59,112 nt of DNA from Hyphomicrobiales bacterium (GTDB lineage Bacteria > Pseudomonadota > Alphaproteobacteria > Rhizobiales > Methyloligellaceae): contig JAJFHP010000032.1 of assembly GCA_021775555.1 (NCBI GenBank), positions 1-59,112 of the forward strand, in the 5' to 3' direction. The number at the start of each line of letters is the position of its first letter. Positions within the stretch are counted from its first letter, which is position 1. Made by a program: the position numbers and the translations under genes. The notes beneath the pieces are model-generated. The model saw only the letters and a list, made by a program, of their open reading frames with translations. It was not told the DNA's origin and searched no databases. Positions 7,042-15,730 of the stretch are shown here, piece by piece.

Positions 7042-8139
7042 CTATTCCACCTTCCGTTCAGCCGCATCCTGCACCAGCGCCAGGAACCGGTACACGCCAT
7101 GCACCATTTTGCCGTAAGGAAGGGTCGCGAACAGCGCCAGCACGAAGCCCAGATGTACCGCGAGCAATGTTCCCATTGCGCTTGTTTCACGCAACAGCAT
7201 CAGTGCCAGCCCGGTGAAGCTGACAAGAAACAGCAGCATTAGAAAAGCCACATCCATGCCCATGAGGTCGCGATCGCGTGGTGCGGGGTCGGCATCTAAT
7301 TTTAATTTCATCAATCCCACCGGGCCTACCAGCAACCCGATGCCGCCTACCGTGCCGAGCAACACAGGCAGACTGGTGAAGGAATAGGGCGCAATCCAAC
7401 CGAACCAATGATCATAGATGGTCGCGAAAGAAGTCGCGGCAAAACACAGCATGAAGCCATAAAAAGTGAAGTGGTGGAACAAGCGGCGCTTGCCGGAAAA
7501 ACTTTCATCCGGGTAGTTGCACCCGCCCCCCGCGCCTCCGAGATTTTTGAGTGTCAGCACATCCCTCACACCGCCAAGGATGGCGCCCACTGACAGTCTT
7601 ACGCCGGACTTTGCCGCCGTCGAACGCCAATAGATTACACCGCCCATGATCATCGAAAATAGTGCGAACGCAAACACAAGCCCGAACGGCCAGACCATCG
7701 CGGCGTAGGGGATCACCCGGTAGAACGCGCCTTCGCCGGTATGGCTGCCAAAAATGATGCTCAGGTCCTGCATGCCAAACAGGAGCAGAAGTAAAAGGCC
7801 AAGCCCGAGCGCCATACCCAATGATACGACGACGCCATTTTTCCTGAACAGGGAGCCGAGGAAACCGGGCCATGCGAAATCCGCGTAGGACTCAGCCCTT
7901 AGCGTCGCAAAAGTCTGCGGGACATTGACCTTGAACTCATGCGGCGGGGCATATTGGCAGGCGTAATAACAGCCTTGGCAGCCATGACAGAGATTGGCCA
8001 GGTAAGTGAGGTCGCCCTCGCCAAATGTTTTGCGCCGCTCCATCGCCGGGAACACCGCGCAGAAGCCTTCGCAATAGCGGCAGGCATTGCAAATCGTCAT
8101 CAGACGCTCTGCTTCTTTTATGGTGTCAATTAATGGCAC
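7042..8139 (-). CDS. tcuB: Tricarballylate utilisation protein TcuB (Fe-S/heme membrane electron-transfer subunit)
   Basis: TcuB (CitB/CobZ-C family) re-oxidises the reduced FAD of TcuA and passes electrons to the quinone pool at the inner membrane. The N-terminus carries two ferredoxin-type Cys clusters (CNACRYCEGFC at about residue 17 and CHGCQGCYYAC at about 51). About six hydrophobic membrane segments follow, with histidines suited to heme ligation (HHFTFYGF, HGVYRF). The start is GTG 8139: GAGGAGG lies nine bases upstream, and this start overlaps the end of tcuA by 14 bp. The longer frame to 8163 would use a TTG. The overlap implies translational coupling with tcuA. Neither a TcuC-type transporter nor a TcuR regulator is adjacent. 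Confidence 0.85.
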   Translation of the reverse strand: MPLIDTIKEAERLMTICNACRYCEGFCAVFPAMERRKTFGEGDLTYLANLCHGCQGCYYACQYAPPHEFKVNVPQTFATLRAESYADFAWPGFLGSLFRKNGVVVSLGMALGLGLLLLLLFGMQDLSIIFGSHTGEGAFYRVIPYAAMVWPFGLVFAFALFSMIMGGVIYWRSTAAKSGVRLSVGAILGGVRDVLTLKNLGGAGGGCNYPDESFSGKRRLFHHFTFYGFMLCFAATSFATIYDHWFGWIAPYSFTSLPVLLGTVGGIGLLVGPVGLMKLKLDADPAPRDRDLMGMDVAFLMLLFLVSFTGLALMLLRETSAMGTLLAVHLGFVLALFATLPYGKMVHGVYRFLALVQDAAERKVE

Positions 8140-9526
8140 GGCGCGCGGCCTCCTCTCCGGCAATGCGCCCGAACACAGTTCCGATCAGCAGGCCAAGCCC
8201 GCCCACATAGCCCTGGCCCAGAATATTGCCGGCCATTACCTCGCCGGCGGCATAGATATTGCTGGCCGGTTTTCTCTCGCGTCCAAACAGGACCCGTGCC
8301 TTTTCATCCACCTCGACACCCAGATAGGTGAAGGTGATGCCGGGCCGCAACGGGTAGCCGTAAAAAGGGGGTGTGTCGATTTTCTGTGCCCAGTTGGTCT
8401 TTTCAGGGTTTGCACCTTTGGTGTGGCAGCCGTCCAGCCCGGTGGGATCAAAGTCTCCCGGCTCGACACAGGCATTATAGTCGGTGACGGTTTTCTCAAG
8501 TGCGTCCGCATCCAGCCCCAGCTTCCCTGCCAGCTCGGGGATCGTATCTGCTTCAATCGCCGGGAAAACGGTCGGCATGAAAAGGCCGGGGATTTTGGAA
8601 TCAATAATCGCGTAAGCAGCCTGGTCCGGCTGCTGGCCCACCAGCCGCCCCCATATGGCATAACGCTTGGGCCAGATATCCTCACCCTCGTCATAGAAGC
8701 GTTTCGCGTGCTTGTTGACCATGATGGAATAGATCACGCAATCAACCCGTGTCGCGATGCCGCCATCGAACTTGGGTGAGCGGGCATCTATCGGCACTGC
8801 GTGGCATTGGTCAGCTTCGCTGACGGGCTGCGCGCCATGATCGAGCAGTACCCGCAACATTGCGCCCTTGTTAAAGGGAGTGCCACGAATGAGGAAATTT
8901 TCAGCACCCTCACCCCAAGCCTCCTTCAGCCACTCGATATTGGCCTCAAAACCGCCTGACGCCACCACCAACGCTCTGGCCGAGACATCATGTGCGTTGC
9001 CGCCAAAGAGCACTTGCGCCCCGGTGAAGCGGCCATCATTGAGCGTAAGACCGGTTACTTCAGCCTCGTACAGGATCTCCACGCCCAGCTTTTCTGCCCT
9101 TGCGTAGTAGCTGTTCATCATCGCCTTGCCGCCGCCGAAGAAGAAGGCATTGGTGCGCCCCAGCCCGATTGTGCCTGACAGCGGCTTTTGAAACCGCACG
9201 CCCTGGTCCTGCATCCAATCGACCACCTGTTTTGATTGCTCCAGCACCATGCGCGCCAACGTCTCGTTGGTCTTGCCTGCCGTCACACGCATCAGGTCTT
9301 CGATATATTCATCGACCGGGTAGGGGCCTGTCACATAGTCGGTTGCCTGGGCATGTGCATAGCGGATGTTGCGGGTATGTCGCGAGTTTCCGCCACGGCT
9401 GTGCCTTGGGGCCGCTTCGAGAACGAGGACGCGCGCGCCTGCATGCCTGGCCGTGATGGCGGCGCAAAGCGCGGCATTGCCAGCGCCAATCACCAGTACA
9501 TCGTAATTTTGAGAGAGATCGGTCAC
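8126..9526 (-). CDS. tcuA: FAD-dependent tricarballylate dehydrogenase TcuA
   Basis: The 466-residue product belongs to the succinate dehydrogenase/fumarate reductase flavoprotein family. The Rossmann FAD site is at the N-terminus (DVLVIGAGNAALCAA) followed by the acidic LVLEAAP end of strand two. The C-terminal FAD contact is AAGEVMAGNILGQGY. TcuA oxidises tricarballylate to cis-aconitate in Salmonella; close relatives may use other tricarboxylates or dicarboxylates, so the substrate is inferred from family and from its pairing with tcuB. I use GTG 9526, with an AGGACAAGG just upstream; the longer frame to 9598 runs into the end of zapE. Aconitate made here could enter the TCA cycle through the aconitase at the end of the window. 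Confidence 0.85.
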   Translation of the reverse strand: MTDLSQNYDVLVIGAGNAALCAAITARHAGARVLVLEAAPRHSRGGNSRHTRNIRYAHAQATDYVTGPYPVDEYIEDLMRVTAGKTNETLARMVLEQSKQVVDWMQDQGVRFQKPLSGTIGLGRTNAFFFGGGKAMMNSYYARAEKLGVEILYEAEVTGLTLNDGRFTGAQVLFGGNAHDVSARALVVASGGFEANIEWLKEAWGEGAENFLIRGTPFNKGAMLRVLLDHGAQPVSEADQCHAVPIDARSPKFDGGIATRVDCVIYSIMVNKHAKRFYDEGEDIWPKRYAIWGRLVGQQPDQAAYAIIDSKIPGLFMPTVFPAIEADTIPELAGKLGLDADALEKTVTDYNACVEPGDFDPTGLDGCHTKGANPEKTNWAQKIDTPPFYGYPLRPGITFTYLGVEVDEKARVLFGRERKPASNIYAAGEVMAGNILGQGYVGGLGLLIGTVFGRIAGEEAARRAIN

Positions 9527-9563
9527 GCCTTGTCCTGATACCCTTGAAAGCCCGTCTGGTGTA

Positions 9564-10682
9564 TTACGTAACTTCGGCCCTCTCGTCACCCCGGACACGC
9601 TCCAGATATTCCTGCGAGCGCATTTCTATCAGGCGAGACGCTGTGCGCTCGAAAAGCTCTCCGCCATCGGGAATGGTATAGAGCTCATCGGGCTGTGCAT
9701 CGGCTGAAATAACCAGTCTCACGCCATTGTCGTACAGCGTGTCGATGAGATTGATGAAACGCCGCGCCTGGTTGCGGTGGACCACCTCCATCACAGGAAC
9801 ATTTTCTATCAGCAGTATCTGGTATGCGTGCGCGATTAGCAGGTAGTCGCTGGCACCGAGCGGCTTACCACAGAGATCTTCAAAATCGAACCGCGCAACG
9901 CCCATGGCGGCTTCCGGGATTACAACCTTGCGGCTCTTGACCTCGATCACCGCCGGTGAGCCTTTTTTCACGCCCGTCAACCGTTCGAATGTTTCCCGCA
10001 TGGCCTTGGAGGCTTTTTTGTCCGAAGGGCAAAAATATAGCGGCGTTCCCTGCAGCTTTTCCAGCCGGTAATCGGTCGCAGCTTCCAGTTGCAAAACCTC
10101 CAGCCGGTTTTCGAGCAGTTCGATAAATGGTTCGAATAGCGGCCTGTTCAAACCATGCTTGTAGAGGGCCGTGGGATGAGAGTTTGATGTTGCCACAATC
10201 ACCACGCCGGTCTCGAACATCGCCGTGAACAGCCGTCCGAGAATCATGGCATCGGCAATATCGGTGACATGCAACTCATCAAAACAGAGCAACCGGGCCT
10301 CGCTGGCAATTGAAGCAGCACTTGCAGGGATGGGGTCGCCTTCATGTGCTTTTCGAAAGTAAGCGATCAACTCATGCACCTCGGCCATGAATTCATGAAA
10401 ATGCACCCGGCGTTTCGGCTCGAAAGGCACGGCTTCGAAAAACAAATCCATCAGCATGGTCTTGCCGCGCCCGACGCCACCGAACATGTAAAGACCTTGC
10501 GGCACCTCACCGCTCTTGCGGGTGAAAAATGAGAAAATGTCCGTCTTGGCGGGGGGCTCATATTGCGCCAGGCGATTTGCCAGGAGCTCCAGCTTTTCAG
10601 CCGCCAGCAGTTGGGCCGGATCCGGCGCGAGGTGTCCTTCCTCAACCAGTGCCCTGTAGCGATGCAACGGCCCGTTTTTCAT
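9564..10682 (-). CDS. zapE: Cell division protein ZapE (AFG1/LACE1-like ATPase)
   Basis: The 372-residue AAA-type ATPase has Walker A GGVGRGKT at about residue 69, Walker B LLCFDELHV at about 132 and a sensor-like ATSNSHP. Family members interact with FtsZ in E. coli, and the mitochondrial homologue works in protein quality control. In alphaproteobacteria zapE usually lies near TCA-cycle genes such as sdh or mdh; here it precedes tcuA-tcuB, which is in keeping with that. It ends 37 bp before the tcuA GTG and is probably in one transcript with it. Length is typical. Confidence 0.92.
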   Translation of the reverse strand: MKNGPLHRYRALVEEGHLAPDPAQLLAAEKLELLANRLAQYEPPAKTDIFSFFTRKSGEVPQGLYMFGGVGRGKTMLMDLFFEAVPFEPKRRVHFHEFMAEVHELIAYFRKAHEGDPIPASAASIASEARLLCFDELHVTDIADAMILGRLFTAMFETGVVIVATSNSHPTALYKHGLNRPLFEPFIELLENRLEVLQLEAATDYRLEKLQGTPLYFCPSDKKASKAMRETFERLTGVKKGSPAVIEVKSRKVVIPEAAMGVARFDFEDLCGKPLGASDYLLIAHAYQILLIENVPVMEVVHRNQARRFINLIDTLYDNGVRLVISADAQPDELYTIPDGGELFERTASRLIEMRSQEYLERVRGDERAEVT

Positions 10683-10758
10683 ATTCCCTCAACTTCGGGT
10701 TTGGTCAGCGCGTGGGCTACCCATTCACACTCTCATGGTCAAGATGGTCCCGGCACCC

Positions 10759-11172
10759 CTAACATCCAATTGCCCGCACATGTCCCTCGTCTGCGTAAGC
10801 CAGCATGGCAGCGTCGCGCGTGATGATGGTGAGCGCGTAGGCCCTAGCGGTGGCAATCAATAGCCTATCGGCAATATCACCTGGTGGCGCTCCGGGCAGA
10901 AAGGATGAATCGATGTAAATATTTGGTGTGAGGTCCACCAGTCCAACCCCGGGCATTTCGAGAATGGTCTCGAACCACCTCTGCACCGGCATGGAGAGGA
11001 CCAATCGGCGGGCAGAAGCAAGCACGCCAACTTCCCAAGCCGAAATGGACGTGACCCAGACATCATGCTCCCGCATGGCCGTATCGACATTTTCCAGAGC
11101 AGTTGAAGAAAACTCTGCTTCCTCCATGAGCCAGAGCAGTGCGCATGTATCAAGCAGCACACCATCGCTCAC
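10759..11172 (-). CDS. PIN-domain toxin, VapC family
   Basis: This 137-residue PIN ribonuclease-like protein keeps the acidic set expected of VapC: Asp in LLDTCALLWL, Glu in SAWEVG, Asp in GDIADRLLIATA and Asp in ITRDAAMLAY. VapC toxins cut tRNA or rRNA when freed from their antitoxin. The GTG start (11172) overlaps the TGA of the upstream antitoxin gene in a GTGA, which implies translational coupling. The RNA target cannot be read from sequence. Confidence 0.85.
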   Translation of the reverse strand: MSDGVLLDTCALLWLMEEAEFSSTALENVDTAMREHDVWVTSISAWEVGVLASARRLVLSMPVQRWFETILEMPGVGLVDLTPNIYIDSSFLPGAPPGDIADRLLIATARAYALTIITRDAAMLAYADEGHVRAIGC

Positions 11173-11552
11173 GGCGTTTCTCCTGATCCAGCACCCCCGG
11201 TCGGCTGGGTCAGGTCGGTGCCCGCAACCATCTGCACAACCCCTTTGAGCGCGCCGTGAAGGGTTTTTCCCGGCACACGTCCCCGCCTGGTTTGAGGCTG
11301 CCGAACACCCCGCTGTTTTACAAATGTCACCTGCTGGTTTTGCAAATCCACGTCTTGCGTCTTCCAGCCAGCATCAAGCCAGGCCAGGGAATGAGAATGG
11401 CCAGTCGCATCATTGCTCCACCAGGCCGGGTAAGCATAAGCGCTGCGAGGCAGGGAGAAGCCCAGAACCGCCTCAACCTCGGCAAAAGTTGCGCGCCAAC
11501 GGGTGAGCTTGCCATCGGTGAGATGTTTTCGAAGCGGATCGTATTTGCTCAT
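11169..11552 (-). CDS. Antitoxin with DUF7662-type domain and VapB-like C-terminal tail
   Basis: The 127-residue protein begins with a segment typical of DUF7662 proteins (SKYDPLRKHL; TFAEVEAVLGFSLP; YPAWWSND; AWLDAGWKTQDVDL; VTFVKQ), found in several toxin-antitoxin pairs and in restriction-linked proteins. Its C-terminus (ALKGVVQMVAGTDLTQP) is the toxin-wrapping tail seen in many VapB and Phd antitoxins (GALKG-x8-GTDLT). The gene lies directly upstream of the PIN toxin with a 4-base overlap and downstream of an AT-rich operator-like palindrome. The DNA-binding role of the N-domain is inference. Confidence 0.75.
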   Translation of the reverse strand: MSKYDPLRKHLTDGKLTRWRATFAEVEAVLGFSLPRSAYAYPAWWSNDATGHSHSLAWLDAGWKTQDVDLQNQQVTFVKQRGVRQPQTRRGRVPGKTLHGALKGVVQMVAGTDLTQPTGGAGSGETP

Positions 11553-11574
11553 AGGTAAAGTTATCTGTTATTAT

Positions 11575-11588
11575 ATATGTTAACATAT
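11575..11588. promoter_or_regulatory. Perfect 14-bp palindrome upstream of the toxin-antitoxin pair
   Basis: ATATGTTAACATAT is a perfect palindrome centred 30 bp before the antitoxin ATG, in a conspicuously AT-rich stretch (11560-11605). Type II toxin-antitoxin operons are usually autorepressed through such sites; the binding protein here would be the antitoxin complex. Confidence 0.55.
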
Positions 11589-11640
11589 GTATTTACAAAA
11601 TTGCGAGATAGCAAGCCAATAATCATTCGTCTAATCTGTT

Positions 11641-12615
11641 TCAGGCGATATGTGTCGGCGCATCTGCCAGCAACTTTTCAGCCTCGGCCACCATTTTCTC
11701 AACAATTGTGCCGGCGGGTTTTATGTCATGAATGAGCCCTACTGCTTCACCGACAATAACGCCAAAATTGTTGCTGTCGCCCGATGCTGCTGCTGCCTCA
11801 TAAGCCTGCGCCGCCTCACCTTGTGCCGCCTGCAGCTCAGCCTCTCGGCCCTGCCAGCGCTGGATAAGGGCATTTTCAACAGCCCGGATTTTAAAACGCT
11901 CAGGCCAGTCCCGTTTGCGGGCAATGTCGACGACGCTGGTTTGCACCGTCGTATCTCCATCAGCTGCAATCAATGCATCATGCCAGCCGGGGAACACTAG
12001 TGCCTCCTCGCTGGCGGAAAACCGGGAACCGACGAGAACACCGTCCGCACCCAGCATCAGCGCCGCCGCGAGCCCGCGTCCGTCGGCAATCCCGCCAGCC
12101 GCGCATAACAATGTGTCCGGCGCGGCTTTGGCGAGAAGGTCGGCCACCTCAGCCACCAGCGGGAACGTGGCGCGGCTACCCGCATGACCTCCTGCTTCTA
12201 CGCCTTGAGCGACGATAATGCCGGCGCCTGCATCCAGGGCCGCCCTCGCATCCGCGATCGTCTGCACCTGACAGATGAGCGGCACGCCGGCATCCGCAAT
12301 CATGCCTCCGAATGGAGCAGGGTCACCGAAAGAAAGAAAGACGGCGACGGGTTTGCGCGCAAGCACATCCTCAAGCAGGTGCGGAGCGTTGGCGAGCGAC
12401 CAGGTGATGAACCCGCACCCCACTGGTGTATTACCCGCTGCCCCAAATTGCGCTTCCAGCCAGTCGGCATCACCATAGCCGCCGCCAATCAGACCAAGGC
12501 CACCAGCATTGGAGACGGCAGCCGCCAGTTTACCGCCCCCGGCAAAGGCCATGGGCGCGGAAATTACCGGATGTTTCAGACCAAGCTTTTCTGTCAGCCG
12601 TGTCTTCAGTGCCAT
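11641..12615 (-). CDS. Nitronate monooxygenase / 2-nitropropane dioxygenase family
   Basis: The 324-residue FMN-binding TIM barrel begins with the expected LGLKHPVISAPMA and keeps GGLGLIGGG, the QGVEAGGHAG motif with the catalytic-type His, and the phosphate-binding LCAAGGIADGRGLAAAL...GADGVLVGSRF. Family members oxidise alkyl nitronates such as propionate 3-nitronate and protect against these respiratory poisons. The gene starts 13 bp after the stop of mmsA and is probably co-transcribed with it; detoxification of a propionate analogue next to an enzyme that forms propionyl-CoA is a sensible pairing but remains inference. Confidence 0.88.
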   Translation of the reverse strand: MALKTRLTEKLGLKHPVISAPMAFAGGGKLAAAVSNAGGLGLIGGGYGDADWLEAQFGAAGNTPVGCGFITWSLANAPHLLEDVLARKPVAVFLSFGDPAPFGGMIADAGVPLICQVQTIADARAALDAGAGIIVAQGVEAGGHAGSRATFPLVAEVADLLAKAAPDTLLCAAGGIADGRGLAAALMLGADGVLVGSRFSASEEALVFPGWHDALIAADGDTTVQTSVVDIARKRDWPERFKIRAVENALIQRWQGREAELQAAQGEAAQAYEAAAASGDSNNFGVIVGEAVGLIHDIKPAGTIVEKMVAEAEKLLADAPTHIA

Positions 12616-12628
12616 GCTGCAATTCTCA

Positions 12629-14128
12629 CTATTTCATCGTCGGGAGCACAAATTCCGCACCGTCTTTCATACCAGAGGGCCAGCGCGCCGTAACGGTCTT
12701 CGCCTTGGTGAAAAAATGGAATGAATCGGGTCCATGCTGATTATGAGCCCCGAACAGCGACCGCTTCCAGCCACCGAAGGAGTGATAGGCCAGCGGCACG
12801 GGGATTGGCACATTGATACCAACCATGCCGATCTGCACCCTGTGGGCGAAATCACGTGCCGCATCGCCGTCCCGGGTGTAGATGGCAACCCCGTTGCCAT
12901 ATTCATGTTCGGAGGGAAGCCGTAAGGCGTCCTCATAATCCTTTGCCCTGACCACCGAGAGAACGGGGCCGAAAATCTCTTCCTTATAAATGCGCATATC
13001 AGGCGTCACATGGTCGAACAGGCACCCGCCAACGAAATACCCGTTTTCATAGCCCTGCATCTTGAAATCACGGCCATCGACAAGAAGCTTGGCGCCTTCC
13101 TTCACGCCAATATCCACATAGGATTTTATCTTCTCCTCATGCTGCTTGGTGACGACGGGGCCATAATCTGCTTCCGCATCACTGGAAGGACCGATACGCA
13201 AATTCTCAACCCGGGGTATGAGCTTCTCCAGCAGGGCGTCAGCTGCTTCCTCGCCCACCGGCACCGCAACGGACACCGCCATGCAACGCTCGCCTGCCGA
13301 GCCATAGCCCGCACCGATCAGCGCATCGACGGTCATGTCCATATCCGCATCTGGCATCACGATGAGATGGTTCTTGGCGCCGCCAAGCGCCTGTATGCGT
13401 TTCCCGTTTGCAGATCCCGTCTTGTAAACATACTCGGCTATCGGGGTTGATCCCACAAAGCTCAAGGCATGTACGTCCGGATCCTCAAGAAGCGCATCGA
13501 CTGCCTCCTTGTCACCATTGACCACGTTAAAGACGCCATCTGGCAGGCCTGCTTCTTTAAACAGTTCCCCAAGACGCATGGGCACCGACGGGTCGCGCTC
13601 TGAGGGTTTCAGGATAAAAGCATTGCCGCTGGCAAGGGCGGGAGCGCACATCCACATGGGGATCATGGCCGGGAAGTTGAACGGCGTTATGCCGGCAACG
13701 ACACCCAGAGGCTGGCGCATGGAATACATATCGATGCCAGGACCCGCACCATCGGTGTAATCACCCTTGAGATGATGCGGTGCACCGATTGCAAACTCGA
13801 CAACCTCAATACCACGCTGGATATCACCTTTTGAATCAGGAACTGTTTTGCCATGCTCGCTCGAGAGCATCTCGGCGAGTGTGTCCATTTCCTTCAATAC
13901 AAGATTATAGAACTCAATCAGAACCCGGATACGGCGCTGTGGATTTGTATTCGCCCACCCCACTTGCGCTTCACCGGAAATCTCTACGGCCTTGCGGACT
14001 TCGCTGCTGGATGCCAATGCGACGTGGGCCTGCACTTCACCGGTATTGGGATTAAACACATCGCTGAATCGCTTTGATGTGCCCTCGATATTCTTACCGC
14101 CAACATAGTGGCCGATTTCCCGTGTCAT
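12629..14128 (-). CDS. mmsA: Methylmalonate-semialdehyde dehydrogenase (CoA-acylating)
   Basis: MmsA converts methylmalonate semialdehyde (from valine) or malonate semialdehyde to propionyl-CoA or acetyl-CoA with NAD and CoA in the cytoplasm. The 499-residue protein shows the ALDH fold signatures: TPFNFPAMIPMWMCAPAL, KPSERDPSVP, LSFVGSTPIAEYVY, and the catalytic Cys in GSAGERCMAVSVAV. The general-base Glu of classical ALDHs is replaced in LGGAKNHLIV, as is normal for the CoA-dependent MMSDH branch. ATG 14128 is used because GGAGA lies upstream at a good distance and the protein then begins MTREIGHYVGG, like the family; the open frame extends to 14251 without similarity. Confidence 0.93.
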   Translation of the reverse strand: MTREIGHYVGGKNIEGTSKRFSDVFNPNTGEVQAHVALASSSEVRKAVEISGEAQVGWANTNPQRRIRVLIEFYNLVLKEMDTLAEMLSSEHGKTVPDSKGDIQRGIEVVEFAIGAPHHLKGDYTDGAGPGIDMYSMRQPLGVVAGITPFNFPAMIPMWMCAPALASGNAFILKPSERDPSVPMRLGELFKEAGLPDGVFNVVNGDKEAVDALLEDPDVHALSFVGSTPIAEYVYKTGSANGKRIQALGGAKNHLIVMPDADMDMTVDALIGAGYGSAGERCMAVSVAVPVGEEAADALLEKLIPRVENLRIGPSSDAEADYGPVVTKQHEEKIKSYVDIGVKEGAKLLVDGRDFKMQGYENGYFVGGCLFDHVTPDMRIYKEEIFGPVLSVVRAKDYEDALRLPSEHEYGNGVAIYTRDGDAARDFAHRVQIGMVGINVPIPVPLAYHSFGGWKRSLFGAHNQHGPDSFHFFTKAKTVTARWPSGMKDGAEFVLPTMK

Positions 14129-14288
14129 AATATTCTCCATCGCAGCAGTTTGCCTGCCGTCCACGACTAGCATTCTTTTCTGAAATTGTGACCTTGGGCC
14201 AAGTCTATGCCACTCAAACCGCACTTTGTTCAAGCGCCAATCATGAGTCATGATTGGTACCAGATGCCCCGCCTATAGGCCATATGTC

Positions 14289-15524
14289 TTACCGATCGGA
14301 GGTAGACGTATCGGGTAGAAAATAAACGATCACATTGGCGACGAGCAGTGTTCCTGCCAGCACGTAAAAGACAGACACCAAGCCCCACTGATCTGCAATC
14401 AGGCCGCCCAGGATCGGAACCAGCGCCGAGAGTGCAGACTGGGTACCGAACAGCAGGGAGACAACGGAGCCACTCATGCTTTCCGGTGCCAGATCCAGCG
14501 CCCAGCTATGTATGACCGGGCGCACTGCAAACAATGCCAGTCCCAGCAGGGACACAACGCCGACGAACAGCCATATCCCATCGACGAGCGTCAGCCCCGC
14601 TATGATTATCGTTGAGGCCGTGAGACACAGCAGCGTCACCGGCTGGCGGCCAATTCTATCCGAGGCAATACCCGCCACCGGTCCGGCTATCATGCCGCCG
14701 ATCTGCATACTCATGAGCGCCAGCCCCAGTACAACCGGACTAACCTTGAGAACATTGGCGAGATAGAGCGGCAAAAACACCAGCAACCCGCTCTGGGTCA
14801 TGGAGCGGAAACCCGCCATGGCGCACAGCCCAATGACGGCGCGGTCGCGGGCCAGCTCGTTCACACCCTTGAAATAGCCGCCAAGGCTCGAGCCCTCCCT
14901 GGCCTTGCGGTTATTCTGCTTGTCGAGAGCATTGAGGGTGAAAATCAGGAGTGCTGCCACGCCAAGCACCGGCAGCGACACCAGTGAGGAGGTGCCCTGC
15001 CAGGACAGCCACAACAATGTTGCACCTGCGACAACGGGCGCTACTGCGTCTCCGACGCTGGCGCCAAGGGTGTGAATGGCCAAGGCATAGCCGCGATTGT
15101 TCGGATAGTACTGCGAAAGATATGAAATGGCGGCCGGATGCCACAAATTGTTGGTGATCCCGATAAGCACCACGAGAGGGACCAGCCAGATCGCCTGTTC
15201 GGCAAGCCCCATAGCCATCAGTGACCCGGCACCCACCACCAGCGAGACAGATTGCACCAGCACCCGGCGCCCCCGGATATCTACGACCGCACCACTGCCG
15301 ACATTGGCCGCAAAGGAAGACACATGAAAAATTGTCACCAGGCCACCAGCCTGCGCGTAAGTGAGGCCCAGGTCCTGCGTGATGTAGGGCAGCAGCACGT
15401 AAAATGTACCCAGCACCCAGTGGGTTGCCGCATGGCCAGACGCCACCAGGAAGGCCGGTCCCTGGCCCTTCCACTGCAGTCCTGTCAATCGTTCAATGGC
15501 TGATGACACGAGCGCTCTTTCCAC
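14289..15524 (-). CDS. MFS transporter, fosmidomycin-resistance (Fsr)-like
   Basis: The 411-residue inner-membrane protein has about 12 hydrophobic helices. The N-half contains HAATHWVLGTFYVLLP and the GRRVL motif A remnant (VDIRGRRVLVQ), and IGITNNLWHPAAISYLSQYYP recalls the Fsr/YcaD type (N-x-x-x-HPA). This family exports small drugs or metabolites by proton antiport. The substrate is unknown. The start is uncertain: GTG 15524 or GTG 15509, the latter with GGAAAGA upstream. It is divergent from a GNAT enzyme gene, and a long inverted repeat lies between them. Confidence 0.8.
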   Translation of the reverse strand: MERALVSSAIERLTGLQWKGQGPAFLVASGHAATHWVLGTFYVLLPYITQDLGLTYAQAGGLVTIFHVSSFAANVGSGAVVDIRGRRVLVQSVSLVVGAGSLMAMGLAEQAIWLVPLVVLIGITNNLWHPAAISYLSQYYPNNRGYALAIHTLGASVGDAVAPVVAGATLLWLSWQGTSSLVSLPVLGVAALLIFTLNALDKQNNRKAREGSSLGGYFKGVNELARDRAVIGLCAMAGFRSMTQSGLLVFLPLYLANVLKVSPVVLGLALMSMQIGGMIAGPVAGIASDRIGRQPVTLLCLTASTIIIAGLTLVDGIWLFVGVVSLLGLALFAVRPVIHSWALDLAPESMSGSVVSLLFGTQSALSALVPILGGLIADQWGLVSVFYVLAGTLLVANVIVYFLPDTSTSDR

Positions 15525-15630
15525 CGAGAGGGGCTATGAAGCGAGATTCTTCCGCGCAATCAAGCTTTTTCGCCTGCGTGTAAGCGTCACCTGGGTCTTT
15601 TGAAACGGCACGCAGACACAAAATTGACCA

Positions 15631-15685
15631 TATATTGTGCAATGCAATGTAACTCCTTGAAAAATTATATGCACTGCACAATATA
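15631..15685. promoter_or_regulatory. Long inverted repeat between the MFS and GNAT genes
   Basis: TATATTGTGCA at 15631-15641 is exactly repeated in inverse orientation as TGCACAATATA at 15675-15685. Allowing one mismatch the arms extend to 16 bp (TATATTGTGCAATGCA against TGCACTGCACAATATA). The arms are 33 bp apart, about 46 bp before the GNAT start, in an AT-rich segment. This looks like two operator sites for a dimeric regulator placed so as to allow looping or co-operative binding. The regulator is unknown. Confidence 0.5.
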
Positions 15686-15730
15686 CAGGAATCGGACCGG
15701 GCCTGATTCGGGGCCGCGAAGGAGACCAAT

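Noticed and set aside
8087-8779. 230-codon plus-strand frame in tcuA
   Set aside because: It is antisense to the flavoprotein gene and has no ribosome site or motif.
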